Position numbers and translations under genes: made by a program. A stretch of 64,000 nucleotides of DNA from Ananas comosus (taxonomy: Eukaryota; Streptophyta; Magnoliopsida; Poales; Bromeliaceae): the NCBI RefSeq assembly GCF_001540865.1, contig NC_033623.1, positions 4,403,833 through 4,467,832 of the forward strand, written 5' to 3'. Positions 22,583 to 34,023 of the stretch are shown piece after piece. Within the stretch, counting starts at the first letter, position 1. The number at the start of each line of letters is the position of its first letter. The notes beneath the pieces are model-generated. The model saw only the letters and a list, made by a program, of their open reading frames with translations, was not told the DNA's origin and did no database searches.

Positions 22583-23048
22583 CGAGATTGGCACTGAGAG
22601 ATGAATTGCTAAACAAGGTTAAACCAATTGTGGCATTATGGCAAGTGTGGCCTAGATAGTGGTATATATGACAAGGTAGAAACCTGTCATTGCATTGTGG
22701 CATCGTGGCTTGTGGCAAAATAGCAAATGTGGCTACACGTCCTCAAATTGAGGATTGAATTGTACTCACATTAAGTCTTGACTTGAGGGAGGTAGCTCCC
22801 CCTCAAGCGGTGCGTTCCGGAATTGACACCACGGGGAGAGCGATCCCCGAAGACGGTCCCTCGGGCGTGGTAAAGTCCCCCCGAATGATAGGAATTTTGG
22901 ATTGTGAGTTTGGGGTTAACAAGTGTTAACCGGTTTGATTGGGTAAAAGCCAAAGAGAAAGAAAGCATGCATGCGTATTTATCATACATATGATTATCTA
23001 TCTGTTGATCAGTTTCTTGCAGGCATAGTATTAGCATTAGTGTGGTTT

Positions 23049-23090
23049 GACACTTTCAAATAGGGTATATCCCTGTTTAATCAAAAAAAA
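23049..23090 (+). mobile_element. 42-bp retroposon-like insertion with A tail and 15-bp TSD
   Basis: The 42-base insert begins GACACTTTCAAATAGGG and ends TTTAATC plus eight As. It is flanked by identical GCATTAGTGTGGTTT copies (23034-23048 and 23091-23105). The 3' LTR of B has one copy of that target and no insert (about 31100-31115). A poly-A end plus a 15-bp target duplication is the signature of target-primed reverse transcription, for example a heavily 5'-truncated LINE or SINE. Confidence 0.7.
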
Positions 23091-23672
23091 GCATTAGTGT
23101 GGTTTGCTATATCTACTTTCTTTCATACTTATGCCTGAATAGACCTAGTGGGCAAATCGGCGAGATCGGCGGCCGAACCCACTGGGAACTTCGATGTAGT
23201 TCTCACACCACTAACCCTACAGATCCGAGCGCGAGCGGGGCAGTGGAGGATCGAGGCAAGGGTTTAGCGCCGTAGTTAGTGGCTACCGAAGTATAGTCAT
23301 TTCCTTTGTACATTCAACTTTTGTATGTTGAAAAGAGATGTATAAATCTTTATGTTTTGGGTTGGATGAATGTAAATGATGTAAATATATGGAAATGAAT
23401 GGATGTAAATGTGGTTACTTGTATTTGGTTAAAAGGTAATCAAATGACATGTATGTGGTTGTATGTTTAGTGTAGCAGCTTAGAGCTTTCACTACTTGTC
23501 GTTGTTGCTTGTCCTCGAGCAAGCCGTGTATGATTGCATTCACTCTATGTTGAATTGCTTTGATTGTACATGTGTTGGAACCTTGGGTGGACGGGGGAGG
23601 TGCTGTCCGTTCGGCCTCTGTTGACGTGCCCGAACCGACCAAATTGGCGGTAGCGGGACGTGACAGATATAA

Positions 23673-23685
23673 TGGTATCAGAGCC
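23673..23685 (+). other. Primer binding site of B
   Basis: TGGTATCAGAGCC, the complement of the initiator tRNA-Met 3' end, lies seven bases after the 5' LTR. Confidence 0.9.
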
Positions 23686-24003
23686 GTGGTGAAAGTAAAA
23701 AAAGTCTAGGATGGTCTTAGGGACCTTAGGGTTGGAGACCTCAGGGACTTAGGAAACGTTTAACGTGGACTTGGTTATGCGGAAGCTAATTGATTGGGTT
23801 GTTGTCAGTACTTCTCTCAAAGGAGTTGGAGATAGATTCAAGTGCTTAGTTGTTTTTTTCTTGAGGGATTATGTGGGGCGGCCGACTACATAATGCCAAG
23901 GGTTGAAAATGAGTACACTTGATCGCTTTCGCTTGATTGGGTAGTTAATTGGAACGTGTGTGTGTCACGTGTGTCAAGTACTAATGTGTATGCTACGTTT
24001 CAG

Positions 24004-25140
24004 GACGTGGTGGCACCACCTCGACGTTCAACGAGGTCCGCTCCGGCATTGCCTAGTGAGGTGCCCGAGCAATCTAGATAGGATGAAGTGTGCGAGTTGC
24101 GAGCCCAAGTAGCAGCTTTGGTCGGGGCTATGCAGCGGCAAAAGGAGCAGATTGGAAGGCTCCACGACTTGGTGGCTCGACAGGCAGCTGTGGCTACACC
24201 TGTACCTCAGGACCCGCCCGCACCTGTAGCACCTACTCCTGCGGTGGCGGCGGCATTGGTGACGGCTATTCCTCCGATGGCTTCGGGTTCTTCGGCTCTT
24301 GATCCCGATGCACTTGAGGCCGAGCAGGAGCAGTCGTTGGCAGTGTTGACGGCCTTTAAGCGGTTCAACCCTCCAACCTTCAACGGTGATGACAAGGACC
24401 CTTGGGTCATGGAGGCTTGGCTTACCGCTATGGAGGCGTTATTCGAGGATATCTACACCTTTGAGAGAGATAAAGTTCACCTGGCGTCTCATTGTTTTGA
24501 GGGGTCGGCTCAATTGTGGTGGACACGGGTGAAGAAAGGCCGGTCATTGGAGCTTTCACCCATGACTTGGGAGGCGTTTCGGGAGCTACTATTGATGGAG
24601 TATTTTCCCGAAAGTGACAAGCGGAAGATCAAGGAGGACTTTCGCAAGTTAAGACAAGGGAACCGATCGGTGCGGGAGTATGAAAAGGAGTTCTCGCACA
24701 TGGTGAATTGTGTGCCGGGCTTGGTTCGTGGTGATCGGGACCGAGCGGAGGTTTTCGAGCGCGGGTTGCGACCCGATATTTTCAAGGTTATTCATGCATT
24801 TCACTTGAAGACCTACGAGGATGTGCTCCGCCCGTTATGGGTGGAGCGCGGCAATGCTATTGCGCGAGAGGAGCGCGATGCATTTGAGAAGGACAAAGAC
24901 AAAGATAAGTCCAAGAAGCTGGCGGCTAGTGGATCTGCGGGGCAGTCGAGTTCCAAGCGACCCCTCGGTATCAGCGACCACTTTAGCGGCGAGCTAGGAG
25001 TCAGACACAAAGCCAGACGACTTCCTTCCCATGTGTGATTTGCGGTGGTGATCACAAGGTAGCGGGCTATCCTCAGCGTGAGGGGCTGTGTTTCAGATGC
25101 GGCCAAGCAGGGCACTTGAGTCGGGAGTGTCCGGGTGGCG
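24004..25140 (+). pseudogene. gag: gag of B
   Basis: The frame encodes a coiled-coil N-terminus, a Retrotrans_gag domain (AWLTAMEALFEDIYTFERDK, SAQLWWTRVKKG, FRKLRQGNRSVREYEKEF, about 24400-24840) and CCHC zinc knuckles near 25035-25130 (CFRCGQAGHLSREC is intact). An in-frame TAG at 24079-24081 breaks the N-terminus. A frameshift near 24965 separates the capsid part from the zinc knuckles, so no full-length Gag can be made without recoding. Confidence 0.85.
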
Positions 25141-25286
25141 CATCACTTGCTCCGTCAGCGGCTTCAGTTTAGTATGCTCCGCGATAGCTTGCGGGATTGC
25201 CACCTGCTATGTCGGCTGGATGCGCGTGAGCACCGCGTCAGTCGGAGGGATCTCGAGCACCGAGTGGACGGGTTTTTGCCACTCAG

Positions 25287-25593
25287 GTGGAGGAGCAGCC
25301 TGCCATACCAGATGATGTCGTGGCAGGTATTATTTTGATTAATGGCACTAGAGGTAGAGCTTTATTTAATACAGGTGCATCTTATTCATTTATCGGTGCA
25401 TCGTTTGCTAAGACTCATGGCATGAAAGTAGTGTATAACCCGGACTATTGGTGGGTCAACACACCAGAGCATTTATTTAGTGTCCACGAGGAGTGCCTGG
25501 CTTGTCCGGTTCAGATAGGCGATTGGATCATGCCGGCAGATTTGCTAGTGCTAAATCAGATGTGGGGCTTCGATGTAATTTTGGGGATCGATT
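25287..25593 (+). pseudogene. Aspartic protease of B, catalytic Asp changed to Asn
   Basis: The retropepsin domain has GRALFNTGASYSF where active family members have DTGAS; codon AAT at 25368-25370 replaces the catalytic Asp. The second motif, FDVILGID, is followed directly by a TAG (about 25594) where Trp is expected. The protease is therefore inactive by two routes. Confidence 0.85.
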
Positions 25594-25634
25594 AGCTCTC
25601 CAAGTACTATGCCAGTATCGATTGTGAAAGCAAG

Positions 25635-26500
25635 GTGATCACTTTTTATGAGCCTAATCAAGAGGAGTTGGTATATCGTGCGTGCAAAAGCTCGCACTTC
25701 ACGGCGACCGTGTCGGCGGCGAGGGTGAGAAAGATGATTAAAGGTGGATGTGTGGCTTATTTTGCAACAATGGTAGAGACTCAAAGGGAGCACTCAGAAC
25801 TTGGGGATATCCGAGTAGCATGTGAATTTTCGGATGTGTTTCCGGTGGAGTTACCGGGATTGCCACCGGACCGGGAGATCGAGTTCGTCATTGACTTAAT
25901 TTCCGGGGCGAAGCCAATTTCGAAGGCTCCGTATAGAATGGCACCGGCGGAGCTTAAAAAGTTGAAGGCTCAATTACAAGACCTGCTCGATAAAGGCTTT
26001 GTGAGGCCGAGTGTGTCGCCGTGGGAAGCCCCGATGCTATTTGTGAAGAAAAAGGACGCCACACTCCGACTCTGCGTGTATTATTGTGAGTTGAACAAAG
26101 TGACGGTCAAGAACAAGTACCTGTTGCCGAGGAATGATGATTTGTTTGACTAGTTGCAAGGGTCGCGAGTATATTCGAAGATTGATCTTCAATCAGGGTA
26201 TCATCAATTGAAGATCCGGCCGAAGAATGTGCACAAAACGGCGTATCGTACGCGGTATGGCCACTACGAGTTTACAGTAATGCCGTTTGGGCTTACTAAT
26301 GCCCCGGCAACATTTATGGACTTGATGAATCGAGTCTTTCGATCGTTGTTGGACCGGTGCGTCGTGGTATTCATTGACGACGTGTTGGTTTATTCACGGA
26401 GCGAGGAGGAACACGAGGAACATTTGAGGACCGTGTTGTAAATACTTCGAAAAGAGAAGCTTTATGCTAAGCTAAAGAAGTGCGATTTTGGCTTTCGGAG
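25635..26500 (+). pseudogene. pol: Reverse transcriptase of B
   Basis: The linker and RT follow in frame. [66 protein letters not shown] and the catalytic [10 protein letters not shown] box (about 26370) are visible. Stops TAG (26151-26153, in DLFD*LQG) and TAA (about 26440) interrupt it. A frameshift near 26490 leads to RNase H in another frame. Confidence 0.88.
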
Positions 26501-28500
26501 GTTACCTTCTTAGGCCATGTGATATCCGGGAGTGGCGTCTCGGTGAATCCAAGGAAGGTTGAGGCAATTAAAGATTGGCCTCGCCCGACAAGTATAGCGG
26601 AAGTCCGCAGTTTTCTTGGATTAGCGGGCTACTATCGGCGGTTTGTGGAGGGGTTTGCAAAGTTGACTACTCCCCTCACACGCCTTACGCACAAAGGGGT
26701 GAAATTCGTGTGGAGTGACGATTGTGACCGAAGCTTCCAAGAGCTAAAAGAGAGGTTGACATCGACCCCGGTACTTGCTTTGCCGACGCCGGGGGAGAGC
26801 TTCGTGGTATATAGCGATGCTTCCTACAGTGGTCTCGCATGTGTTCTTATGCAAAGTAGGCGAGTCATTGCGTATGCTTCGCGTCAATTGAAGAGGTATG
26901 AGAAGAACTACTCGACACACGACCTTAAGCTAGCCGCGGTCATTTTCGCGCTAAAGTTGTGGAGGCATTATCTTTATGGTGAGCATTGCGAGGTGTATAC
27001 CGATCACAAGAGCCTCAAGTACTTGTTCACCCAGAAAGAGTTGAATATGCGGCAGCAGCGGTGGTTGGAGTTATTGAAGGATTATGATATTACTATCCTA
27101 TACCACCCCGGGAAGGCCAATGTGGTAGCCGATACGCTAAGTAGAAAGTTTGTGGAGAACTTGGCGACGGCAGTTACTAGTCAACCGTTGTTGCAAAAAG
27201 AGATGCAACGGTTTGGGTTGGAAGTAGTAGCGCCGGAGGTTCCGACCATTTTGGCGGCGCTTGTGGTTCAACCGACCTTATTGGAGAGAATCAAGGAGCG
27301 GCAAGTTGAGGACCCATATCTCCAGAAGGTGCGGAGTGATATTGAGGGCGGACGCGCCGGTGACTTCAGCGTTGGATCTGACGGTGCACTTCTGTTCAGA
27401 AACCGGTGGTGTGTGCCCAAGGATGATGAAATCCGCAAGGCGGTATTGCAAGAAGCACAACATTCCCCGTACAGCATACACCTGGGCAGCACTAAGATGT
27501 ACAAGGACTTGAAAGTGTTTTATTGGTGGCCGGGCATGAAAAGAGACATTGGGGAGTTTGTTGTGCAGTGCTTGACGTGCCAACAAGTAAAGGCAGAATA
27601 CCAGTTTCCCGCGGGAAAGTTGCAAAGCTTACCTATACCCGTGCGGAAGTGGGAGGACATTTGATGGACTTTGTGGTCGGTCTACCCCGATCGCAAGCCG
27701 GACATGACGCAATATCGGTGGTTGTGGACCGTTTGACAAAGTCAGCTCATTTCTTGCCGATCCACACCACGTGGTCCGGAGACAAGTTAGCACAAGTTTA
27801 CTTGGATGAGGTAGTGAGATTGCATGGGGTTCCATCATCGATTGTGTCAGATCGAGACTCCCGGTTCACTTTTTATTTTTGGAAGAGCTTGCAAGATGCT
27901 CTAGGTACGCGGCTGACTTCAGTACAACGTTTCATCCTCAGAGTGATGGTCAGTCGGAGAGGACAATTCAGATACTCGCGGATATGCTTCGGGCGTGTGT
28001 ACTTGACTACAAAGGAGGGTGGCATGAGTATTTGCCAATGGCGGAGTTCGCTTACAATAACAGTTATTAAGAGAGTATAGCGATGGCACCATTCGAGGCA
28101 CTCTATAGATGTAAGTGTCTCTCCCCTATTCATTGGAGCGAGGTGGGTGAAAGGGTCACCCTTGGTCCGGATGTGGTGCGAGAGGCGAAGGAGAAAGTTC
28201 GCCTTGCTCGCCAAAGGTTGTTGACGGCACAATCGCTGCAACGAAGCTACGCGAATAAGCGCCGAAAGGATTTAGAGTACACGGTTGGAGACCGTGTATT
28301 TCTCAAAGTATCGCCTATGCGTGGGGTAAAGCGGTTCGAAATTCGGGGGAAAGCTTAGTCCCCGATACATTGTACCGTATGAGATTCTGGATCGGATTGG
28401 ACCGGTGGCGCACAAGTTAGCGTTACCGCCGAAGCTTGCGGGAGTGCACAACGTGTTCCATGTATCGAATCTCCGCAAGTATTTTCGTAACTCCTCACAT
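26480..28500 (+). pseudogene. pol: RNase H and integrase of B
   Basis: RNase H shows [10 protein letters not shown] (about 26805), [15 protein letters not shown] and the [18 protein letters not shown] end. Integrase follows with an HHCC finger ([10 protein letters not shown], about 27570), the core (SDRDSRF near 27850, then DGQSERTIQ near 27945) and EVGERVTLGPD. Breaks are a TGA-type stop near 27662, a frameshift near 27912, a TAA near 28068 and a frameshift/stop near 28357. The reading frame is cut at 28505 by the nested solo LTR, exactly within a His-Val-Leu-Glu context that resumes at 29282. Confidence 0.88.
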
Positions 28501-28505
28501 GTGTT

Positions 28506-29276
28506 TGTAATACACTGAACTCTTGCAAATTGCGGAGTTCGAGTGTGCGGCATGAAGTGTGGATCTATCTTACATGTTCTAAATGGCTTGGACAAGTTTT
28601 TGGACAAGTTAGAGGGTGAGTGGAAGGCTAGAAGCAAGAAAATGCAATGCTCGGGCGAAATCAACCTTTTTCTGCTTGCTGTACCGGTACAGCCATTAGC
28701 TTGTACCGGTACAGCAATGCAGAAACGTGGCAGCATGGGCTTTTTGGTAATTTCACCTTCTAATCCCTATCTATAACCCCCAGCACGACTNCGAGGCTGG
28801 CGGCTTACCCACTGGGAACTATTGTTAATAGTTCTCAAGCCCTTTTTATGGTTGTTTTTACAGAACCATCTACAGGAGAGGCTAGGGATCGTGGCAAGGG
28901 AGTCGCGTCTAGCTAGACTTTGCTAGGAGCGTGCTAGTCGATCACCTTGCTACTCGGGCTACGGCCGAGGGTGATGTCCTTTGTATAGAGTGACTACCAT
29001 TGTACAGATGTTTTTGTGTGCCCTGTATTGTATATGAGTTGTAGATCCAGATGTTATAGTTCATACTTTCTCTCCTTCTGCTGGAATTTTGGATTGTATA
29101 CTCTTTGTTCTTTTACTGATAATATATCGACTTGTACATTGCTCTGATATTGAAATAGGATCTCCTATGATTTCTCCTATTGCCTTGCTTTGTTCTATAG
29201 ACGCCTTATACACTGCAGGTGTATGGCGGGTCTGTGCACGTACCGGATATGCTTCCGCTGGTACCCGGGCGTGACA
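28506..29276 (+). mobile_element. Solo LTR nested in integrase of B, TSD GTGTT
   Basis: This 771-bp LTR starts TGTAATACACTGAAC and ends GGGCGTGACA. GTGTT flanks both sides (28501-28505 and 29277-29281). Its first 45 bases resemble the 3' LTR of element C (63713 onward), and its end resembles the C 5' LTR end at 50398, so it belongs to the C family. No internal region remains, which implies LTR-LTR recombination after insertion. One N lies at 28791. Confidence 0.92.
28680..28718 (+). repeat. Paired GTACCGGTAC palindromes in solo LTR
   Basis: TGTACCGGTACAGC occurs twice within 40 bases, about 175 bases after the LTR start. Comparable ACCGGT clusters lie at a similar distance in other LTRs of the window. 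Confidence 0.8.
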
Positions 29277-29281
29277 GTGTT

Positions 29282-29489
29282 GGAGTATGAGCCGGTTGCG
29301 CTACACGAGGATGGCACTTATGAAGAATTTTCGGTGAGCATTCTTGCTCGAGAGGAGCAGAAGCTACGGAATCGGACTATTCCATATGTGAAGGTCCAGT
29401 GGAGCAATCACTCGAAGCGTGAATCCACGTGGGAACTCGAGGAGAAGATGCGCGAGACCTATCCTCATTTATTCGATCAAATGAGCTAA
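29282..29489 (+). pseudogene. Chromodomain-like C-terminus of B pol
   Basis: The frame continues after the solo LTR: EYEPVALHEDGTYEEFSV, LAREEQKLRNRTIPYVKVQW and SNHSKRESTWELEEKMRETY, ending in a stop near 29488. This short module is typical of Del/Tekay integrase ends and may target insertion to chromatin. Confidence 0.8.
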
Positions 29490-29524
29490 GGTATGTGTTA
29501 AGTTTCGCGGACAAAACTATTTTT

Positions 29525-29537
29525 AAGGGATGGGGAA
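29525..29537 (+). other. Polypurine tract of B
   Basis: AAGGGATGGGGAA ends at the first base before the 3' LTR, as expected for the plus-strand primer. Confidence 0.85.
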
Positions 29538-31675
29538 TGTAACGTATCGCACCCCCGTGAGTTGTGCCGAGTTCCGACGAAACGAGCGGAACGCGGATTC
29601 GAACAAGTTAGAGTAGTCCGCAAAGTGTTTAAAACGCTTTGGAACGAGTTGCATAGGAGTTGGAGGACCCATGGGAGCAAGCTAGGAAAGTTTCAGCTTG
29701 AAACTCAAGATTTTGCTCTCGGGGTGCAGGGTCCGGACCCCATAAGCAAAAATTGCCTAGTTCGGGCAGTGCACAGTTTGCATTGTTTGGGGTGTTAGGT
29801 GCAATTGTGTTATGAGAGGGCTGTATAGAAGTGAGGGGCTTATGTTTAGGGCTCATTTCTCTCAACCCAACCTAATGTTAGGGCTCCCTCTCTCTCTCTA
29901 AAACCCTTCTCTCTCTCTAGAGCTTGAGCAAGAGGGACTTTTGGAGGGGCTTTGGTGGAGAAGAAGACCGGACAAGGGTGTTGCTTGCAATTGTGCAAGA
30001 GCTTGGAGGAAAGCTTGAACCTAAAGGTTCGTTTTCATGTTTCTAAGCTAGGTTTTGGTTTAATTCCTTCTAGCATGAGTTCTAGGAGTTGTAGTGGTAG
30101 ATTTCTCCATTTCCTTCATGTTAGGAACTTGATTGGAGAAGATGATGTTGTGTAGGGACCTAATGTTAGGGTTTTGTTAATATGAGGTCTAAGCTTGGGA
30201 TTGATCTCTTACTACCCTAATTGTTAGGTTGACGAACGCGTTGGCGAGCTCGGTTCGGCGATCCGACGAGCGTACGCGGAGATATTAGCGAAAAAGCCTG
30301 TTTTGGCTTCGTTTTGCCGCAGCACGCGGCGTAGGTGTCCAAAAATCACGAGAGTCGAACGGTAGCATCTTAGCATTCCTACAAGGTAGGGGGTGCTTTC
30401 CGGAATCTCTGAATTCCCCTCTATGTCTATGTTGCCTTTTTATTGAGCATATGTGAATAGTGCCATTCATGCATGATAGGGTAGTTGACATGTGGTTATT
30501 GGTTTAGATTCAATTGTATACTTCTAATGTAGATGAACATAGTAATTGACATAGAACCATATGAGACGTGTATGTTGGAACCCTATGCTTGTGTGAATGT
30601 GAGATATAGACTATGATAATAGTGAACAAAGGTGACATTGATATTAGCAACGAGATTGGCACTGAGAGATGAATTGCTAAACAAGGTTAAGCCAATTGTG
30701 GCATTATGGCAAGTGTGGCCTAGAGAGTGGTATATATGACAAGGTAGAAACCTATCATTGCATTGTGGCATCGTGGCTTGTGGCAAAGTAGCAAATGTGG
30801 CTATGCGTCCTCAAATTGAAGATTGAATCGTACTCACATTAAGTCTAGGCTTGAGGGAGGTAGCTCCCCCTCAAGCGGTGCGTTTCGGAATTGACACCAT
30901 GGGGAGAGCGATCCCCGAAGAAGGTCCCTCGGGCGTGGTAAAGTCCCCCCGAATGATAGGGATTTTGGGTTGTGAGTTTGGGGTTAACAAGTGTTAACCG
31001 GTTTGATTGGATAAAAGCCAAAGAGAAAGAAAGCATGCATGCATATTTATCATAAATATGATTATCTATCTGTTGATCAATTTCTTGCAGGCATAGTATT
31101 AGCATTAGTGTGGTTTGCTATATCTACTTTCTTTCATACTTATGCCTGAATAGACCTAGTGAGCAAATCGGCGAGGTCGGCGGCCGAACCCACTGGGAAC
31201 TTCGTTGTAGTTCTCACACCACTAACCCTACAGATCCGAGCGCGAGCGGGGCGGTGGAGGATCGAGGCAAGGGTTTAGCGCCGTAGTTAGTGGCTACCGA
31301 AGTATAGTCATTTCCTTTGTACATTCAACTTTTGTATGTTGAAAAGAGATGTATAAATCTTTATGTTTGGGTTGGATGAATGTAAATGATGTAAATGTAT
31401 GGAAATGAATGGATGTAAATGTGGTTACTTGTATTTGGTTAAAAGGTAATCAAATGACATGTATGTGGTTGTACGTTTAGTGTAGCAGCTTAGAGCTTTC
31501 ACTACTTGTCGTTGTTGCTTGCCCTCGAGCAAGCCGTGTATGATTGCATTCACCCTATGTTGAATTGCTTTGATTGTACATGTGTTGGAGCCTTGGGCGG
31601 ACAGGGGAGGTGCTGTCCGTTCGGCGTCTGTTGACGTGCCCGAACTGACCAAATTGGCGATAGCGGGGCGTGACA
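29538..31675 (+). repeat. 3' LTR of B (2138 bp)
   Basis: It starts TGTAACGTATCGC and ends GGGGCGTGACA, followed by the target duplication CCTTA. It is the ancestral-length form without the duplication and insertion present in the 5' copy. It contains ACGCGTTGGCGAGCTCGG, also found in modified form in LTR E near 43195, so the two families are related. Confidence 0.93.
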
Positions 31676-31680
31676 CCTTA

Positions 31681-32799
31681 ACTTACATGCTTAGTTATTT
31701 CACATATCAGTTGTTCTATCTATCTTTCCTAGCTATCTTTCCTAGCTTATTGCTTATGATTTATCATATTTACTTCTTGTCCTTGGATGATGTATGATAT
31801 GTACAGTAGGATTGGTTATAGTTGCTTATCTACATGACTATAATATAACTTGGCAGGTGATTAGTCATTAGTTAAGATTTGACCTTATTGGTTGGTGGAT
31901 ATATCCTTATGGAATTGACCTTGTTGGTCGACAGATTTACTCCTTGACTTTGTATGTTGCTTGACTCTCTTATACACTTTAACCTCGTTGGTTTATAGAT
32001 TTGCTTCATGAGATTCGACCTAGTTAGTCAGTGGTTACTCCATATGTAGTGCACTGAACTTTTGAAAATAATTATGTTCTAGTAAGAATAGTATTTTGAT
32101 ACTATTTAAAAGATATTGGTGGAGTTTGAGATGTGTTGGAATGGTTCTGGTGCAAAAACAACACAAAAATGAAATTCTGGTGTCAAATTATGCTTAGTAG
32201 CAATTTCGATGTACGTATCGGTACTGAAGTTTAGGGTATCAGTATTGAAGTTTGAGTTCAGCTGAGGAAGCCTTCGAGTTTTGCAAAACTCTTGAGTAGT
32301 ATTGATACCGAGGGTTGCGTACTAGTACCTGTAAAGAGTACTATTGGAACTCTCGAGCGAGAAAACCTGCGAACACTCTCGGGTTTGCATAACTTCCACA
32401 GGGTACCAATATTTAGGGGTTACTACAAGTATTGGCCGTGGTGTACTGGAACCTGGTAGTGAATTTGGCTGGGAAATAATTTAGGTTTTGAAGAACCTAG
32501 TTTGTGGTAACGATAGTAGGTAGGATACTGGTATTGAAATGCGACTACTAGTACTAACTTGTACGTAGGCTAAAATTGTCAGTGGGACTTTCTCCCTTTG
32601 TGAAATTGGCTAACATCATGGAGTAGCTTTTCGTTGACCTATTCATTAAGGAGCAAGGGAAAAAGTCTCGCTGGCCATGCACTCACTTTCTAGAAGGATC
32701 GGCGTTGCTCGCGTAGGGGCGGGAGGTGATAAAAGGAGCAAAGGACAAGAAGTGTTCCCACTCTGGGAATGGAGGTGCGTTGTCAAACAACAAGATATC
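31681..32799 (+). repeat. LTR-like host DNA right of B
   Basis: This is the continuation of 20080-21262 across the B insertion site. It carries degenerate repeats of GACCTYRTTGGTYG (about 31880-32040), like those at 48770-48890, and dispersed TATCGGTACTGA/GATACCGAG motifs. It has no sound ORF. The last about 150 bases (32640-32799) may be a remnant of the gag end of fragment G, because the AACAACAAGA there could continue at 37813. Confidence 0.4.
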
Positions 32800-34018
32800 T
32801 ATAATGCCCCGATTCCAGAGCAGAAGCCCACTGAGATGTCAACAGACCGGCCGAACAGACAGAGTTTTCCCTATCCGAACGAAGCGTCAACAAAGCAGAA
32901 TAGTAGCAAAGCAAGGCTAAACACAGAATCAGCCCAAAAACTATTTCTAGAAGCTACAACTAGCATTTATGTATCAGAGCACCATAAACAACAATAAAAC
33001 TACCCTCGTGGCCTAAGTTAACTTATACAAAATAACTCACTAGAAAGCGATAACCTGAATCAATATTATTCTAACATGCCTGTATAGAAGTAAAGCGCGG
33101 TACTGAAGATATCTAATATATGCATCAACTTTAAAAGCGGTGCACCACACAAAGTATGCATCATCTAGAATACTAATGATAACTGCAAGATATTACTCAC
33201 TCATATGCATGCGACCCAATCAACACACTGTGTTCTAATCGTAAACTGACTAACTCGTAGGTCTCATATGTGATGAACAAGAGACAAAGTGACTAAAGTA
33301 TGCATCAATACTAATACTCATAAATAAATATAGTAAGAGCACCCAATCGTAGCGACCGGCCGACTTAGAGGTTCGGTCAAGCCTGCGCCCGCCTAGTGCC
33401 CGAAATCGCACTCCCGCAGGTGCACCGTTGACATCTAGGCTCTGTCCCTAGCGCAAACACCACTCCCGCAGGTGGGTCGTCTTCCTAAGGGCACACATCT
33501 CTCTGCTATAACTGGCCAGCGTTCGGAGCGACACTCGAAGGGGAGCGACCCTATCGAGTCTAATAGCGAGTATCTCAGTCAAACTCAATATGGCTCTGTA
33601 GGCTATGATCTATACAATGATCAAAAGAATCACAAGAACCAATCTGATGCCCTCAGCACAATTAAAGAGTGTCAACTAATGCATATATCACAATAGCACA
33701 ATCATATACTTCTCAATGTCTAAAACCTCTCTACTACCACCGTGCTAACCCACAATATCCATCACATGTATCATAGCTTGAACAATGCAATAATCAGTGT
33801 ATGTCATATAATTCTATGCTCGTAATGTCCAAACAGTCTATTGTAATATATGCAATGTAAACAGTAGTAGGGACCAAACACTATAGGCGGCGCAATGTAT
33901 TACTCACATAATCTATAATCTACACGTGATATATGTTGTACTGTTATCATAACCTGCGGTAGTATTTCATACTATTTTTCTTTACGCTTGCTTCTATATT
34001 AAAAAAATTCGGTATACA
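32800..34018 (-). mobile_element. Reverse-oriented solo LTR, TSD ATATC/ATATT
   Basis: The left end TATAATGCCCCGATTCC aligns with the reversed LTR end TGTCACGCCCCGGGACC of the solo LTR at 54820, with the terminal bases mutated. Both also share GACAGAGTTT and CCCTATCCG. The right end CGGTATACA matches a reversed LTR start. The flanks ATATC (32795-32799) and ATATT (34019-34023) differ by one base, fitting a decayed 5-bp duplication. Confidence 0.55.
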
Positions 34019-34023
34019 ATATT

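Larger units (their letters stand above)
21268..23665 (+). repeat. 5' LTR of B (2398 bp)
   Basis: It starts TGTAATGTATCGC and ends GGGACGTGACA. It is longer than the 3' LTR (2138 bp), mainly because of a 197-bp tandem duplication (22188-22582) and a 57-bp insertion-plus-duplication (23049-23105). Confidence 0.93.
21263..31680 (+). mobile_element. Complete Del/Tekay-type Ty3/gypsy element B with TSD
   Basis: The element has two LTRs (21268-23665 and 29538-31675), a tRNA-Met primer site, gag, protease, RT, RNase H, integrase and a chromodomain-like C-terminus, all on the plus strand. The 5-bp duplication CCTTA flanks it exactly (21263-21267 and 31676-31680). Integrase and C-terminal motifs (DGQSERTIQ, MAPFEALY, WSNHSKRESTWELEEKM) match Del/Tekay chromoviruses. 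Several stops, frameshifts and a nested solo LTR show it is defective. The LTRs look very similar by eye apart from two insertions in the 5' copy. Confidence 0.92.

Noticed and set aside
23673..23685. Matches to the initiator tRNA-Met sequence (also 4471, 41634, 45535, 50407)
   Set aside because: Only the 11-13 bases complementary to the tRNA 3' end are present, at LTR edges; these are primer binding sites, not tRNA genes.
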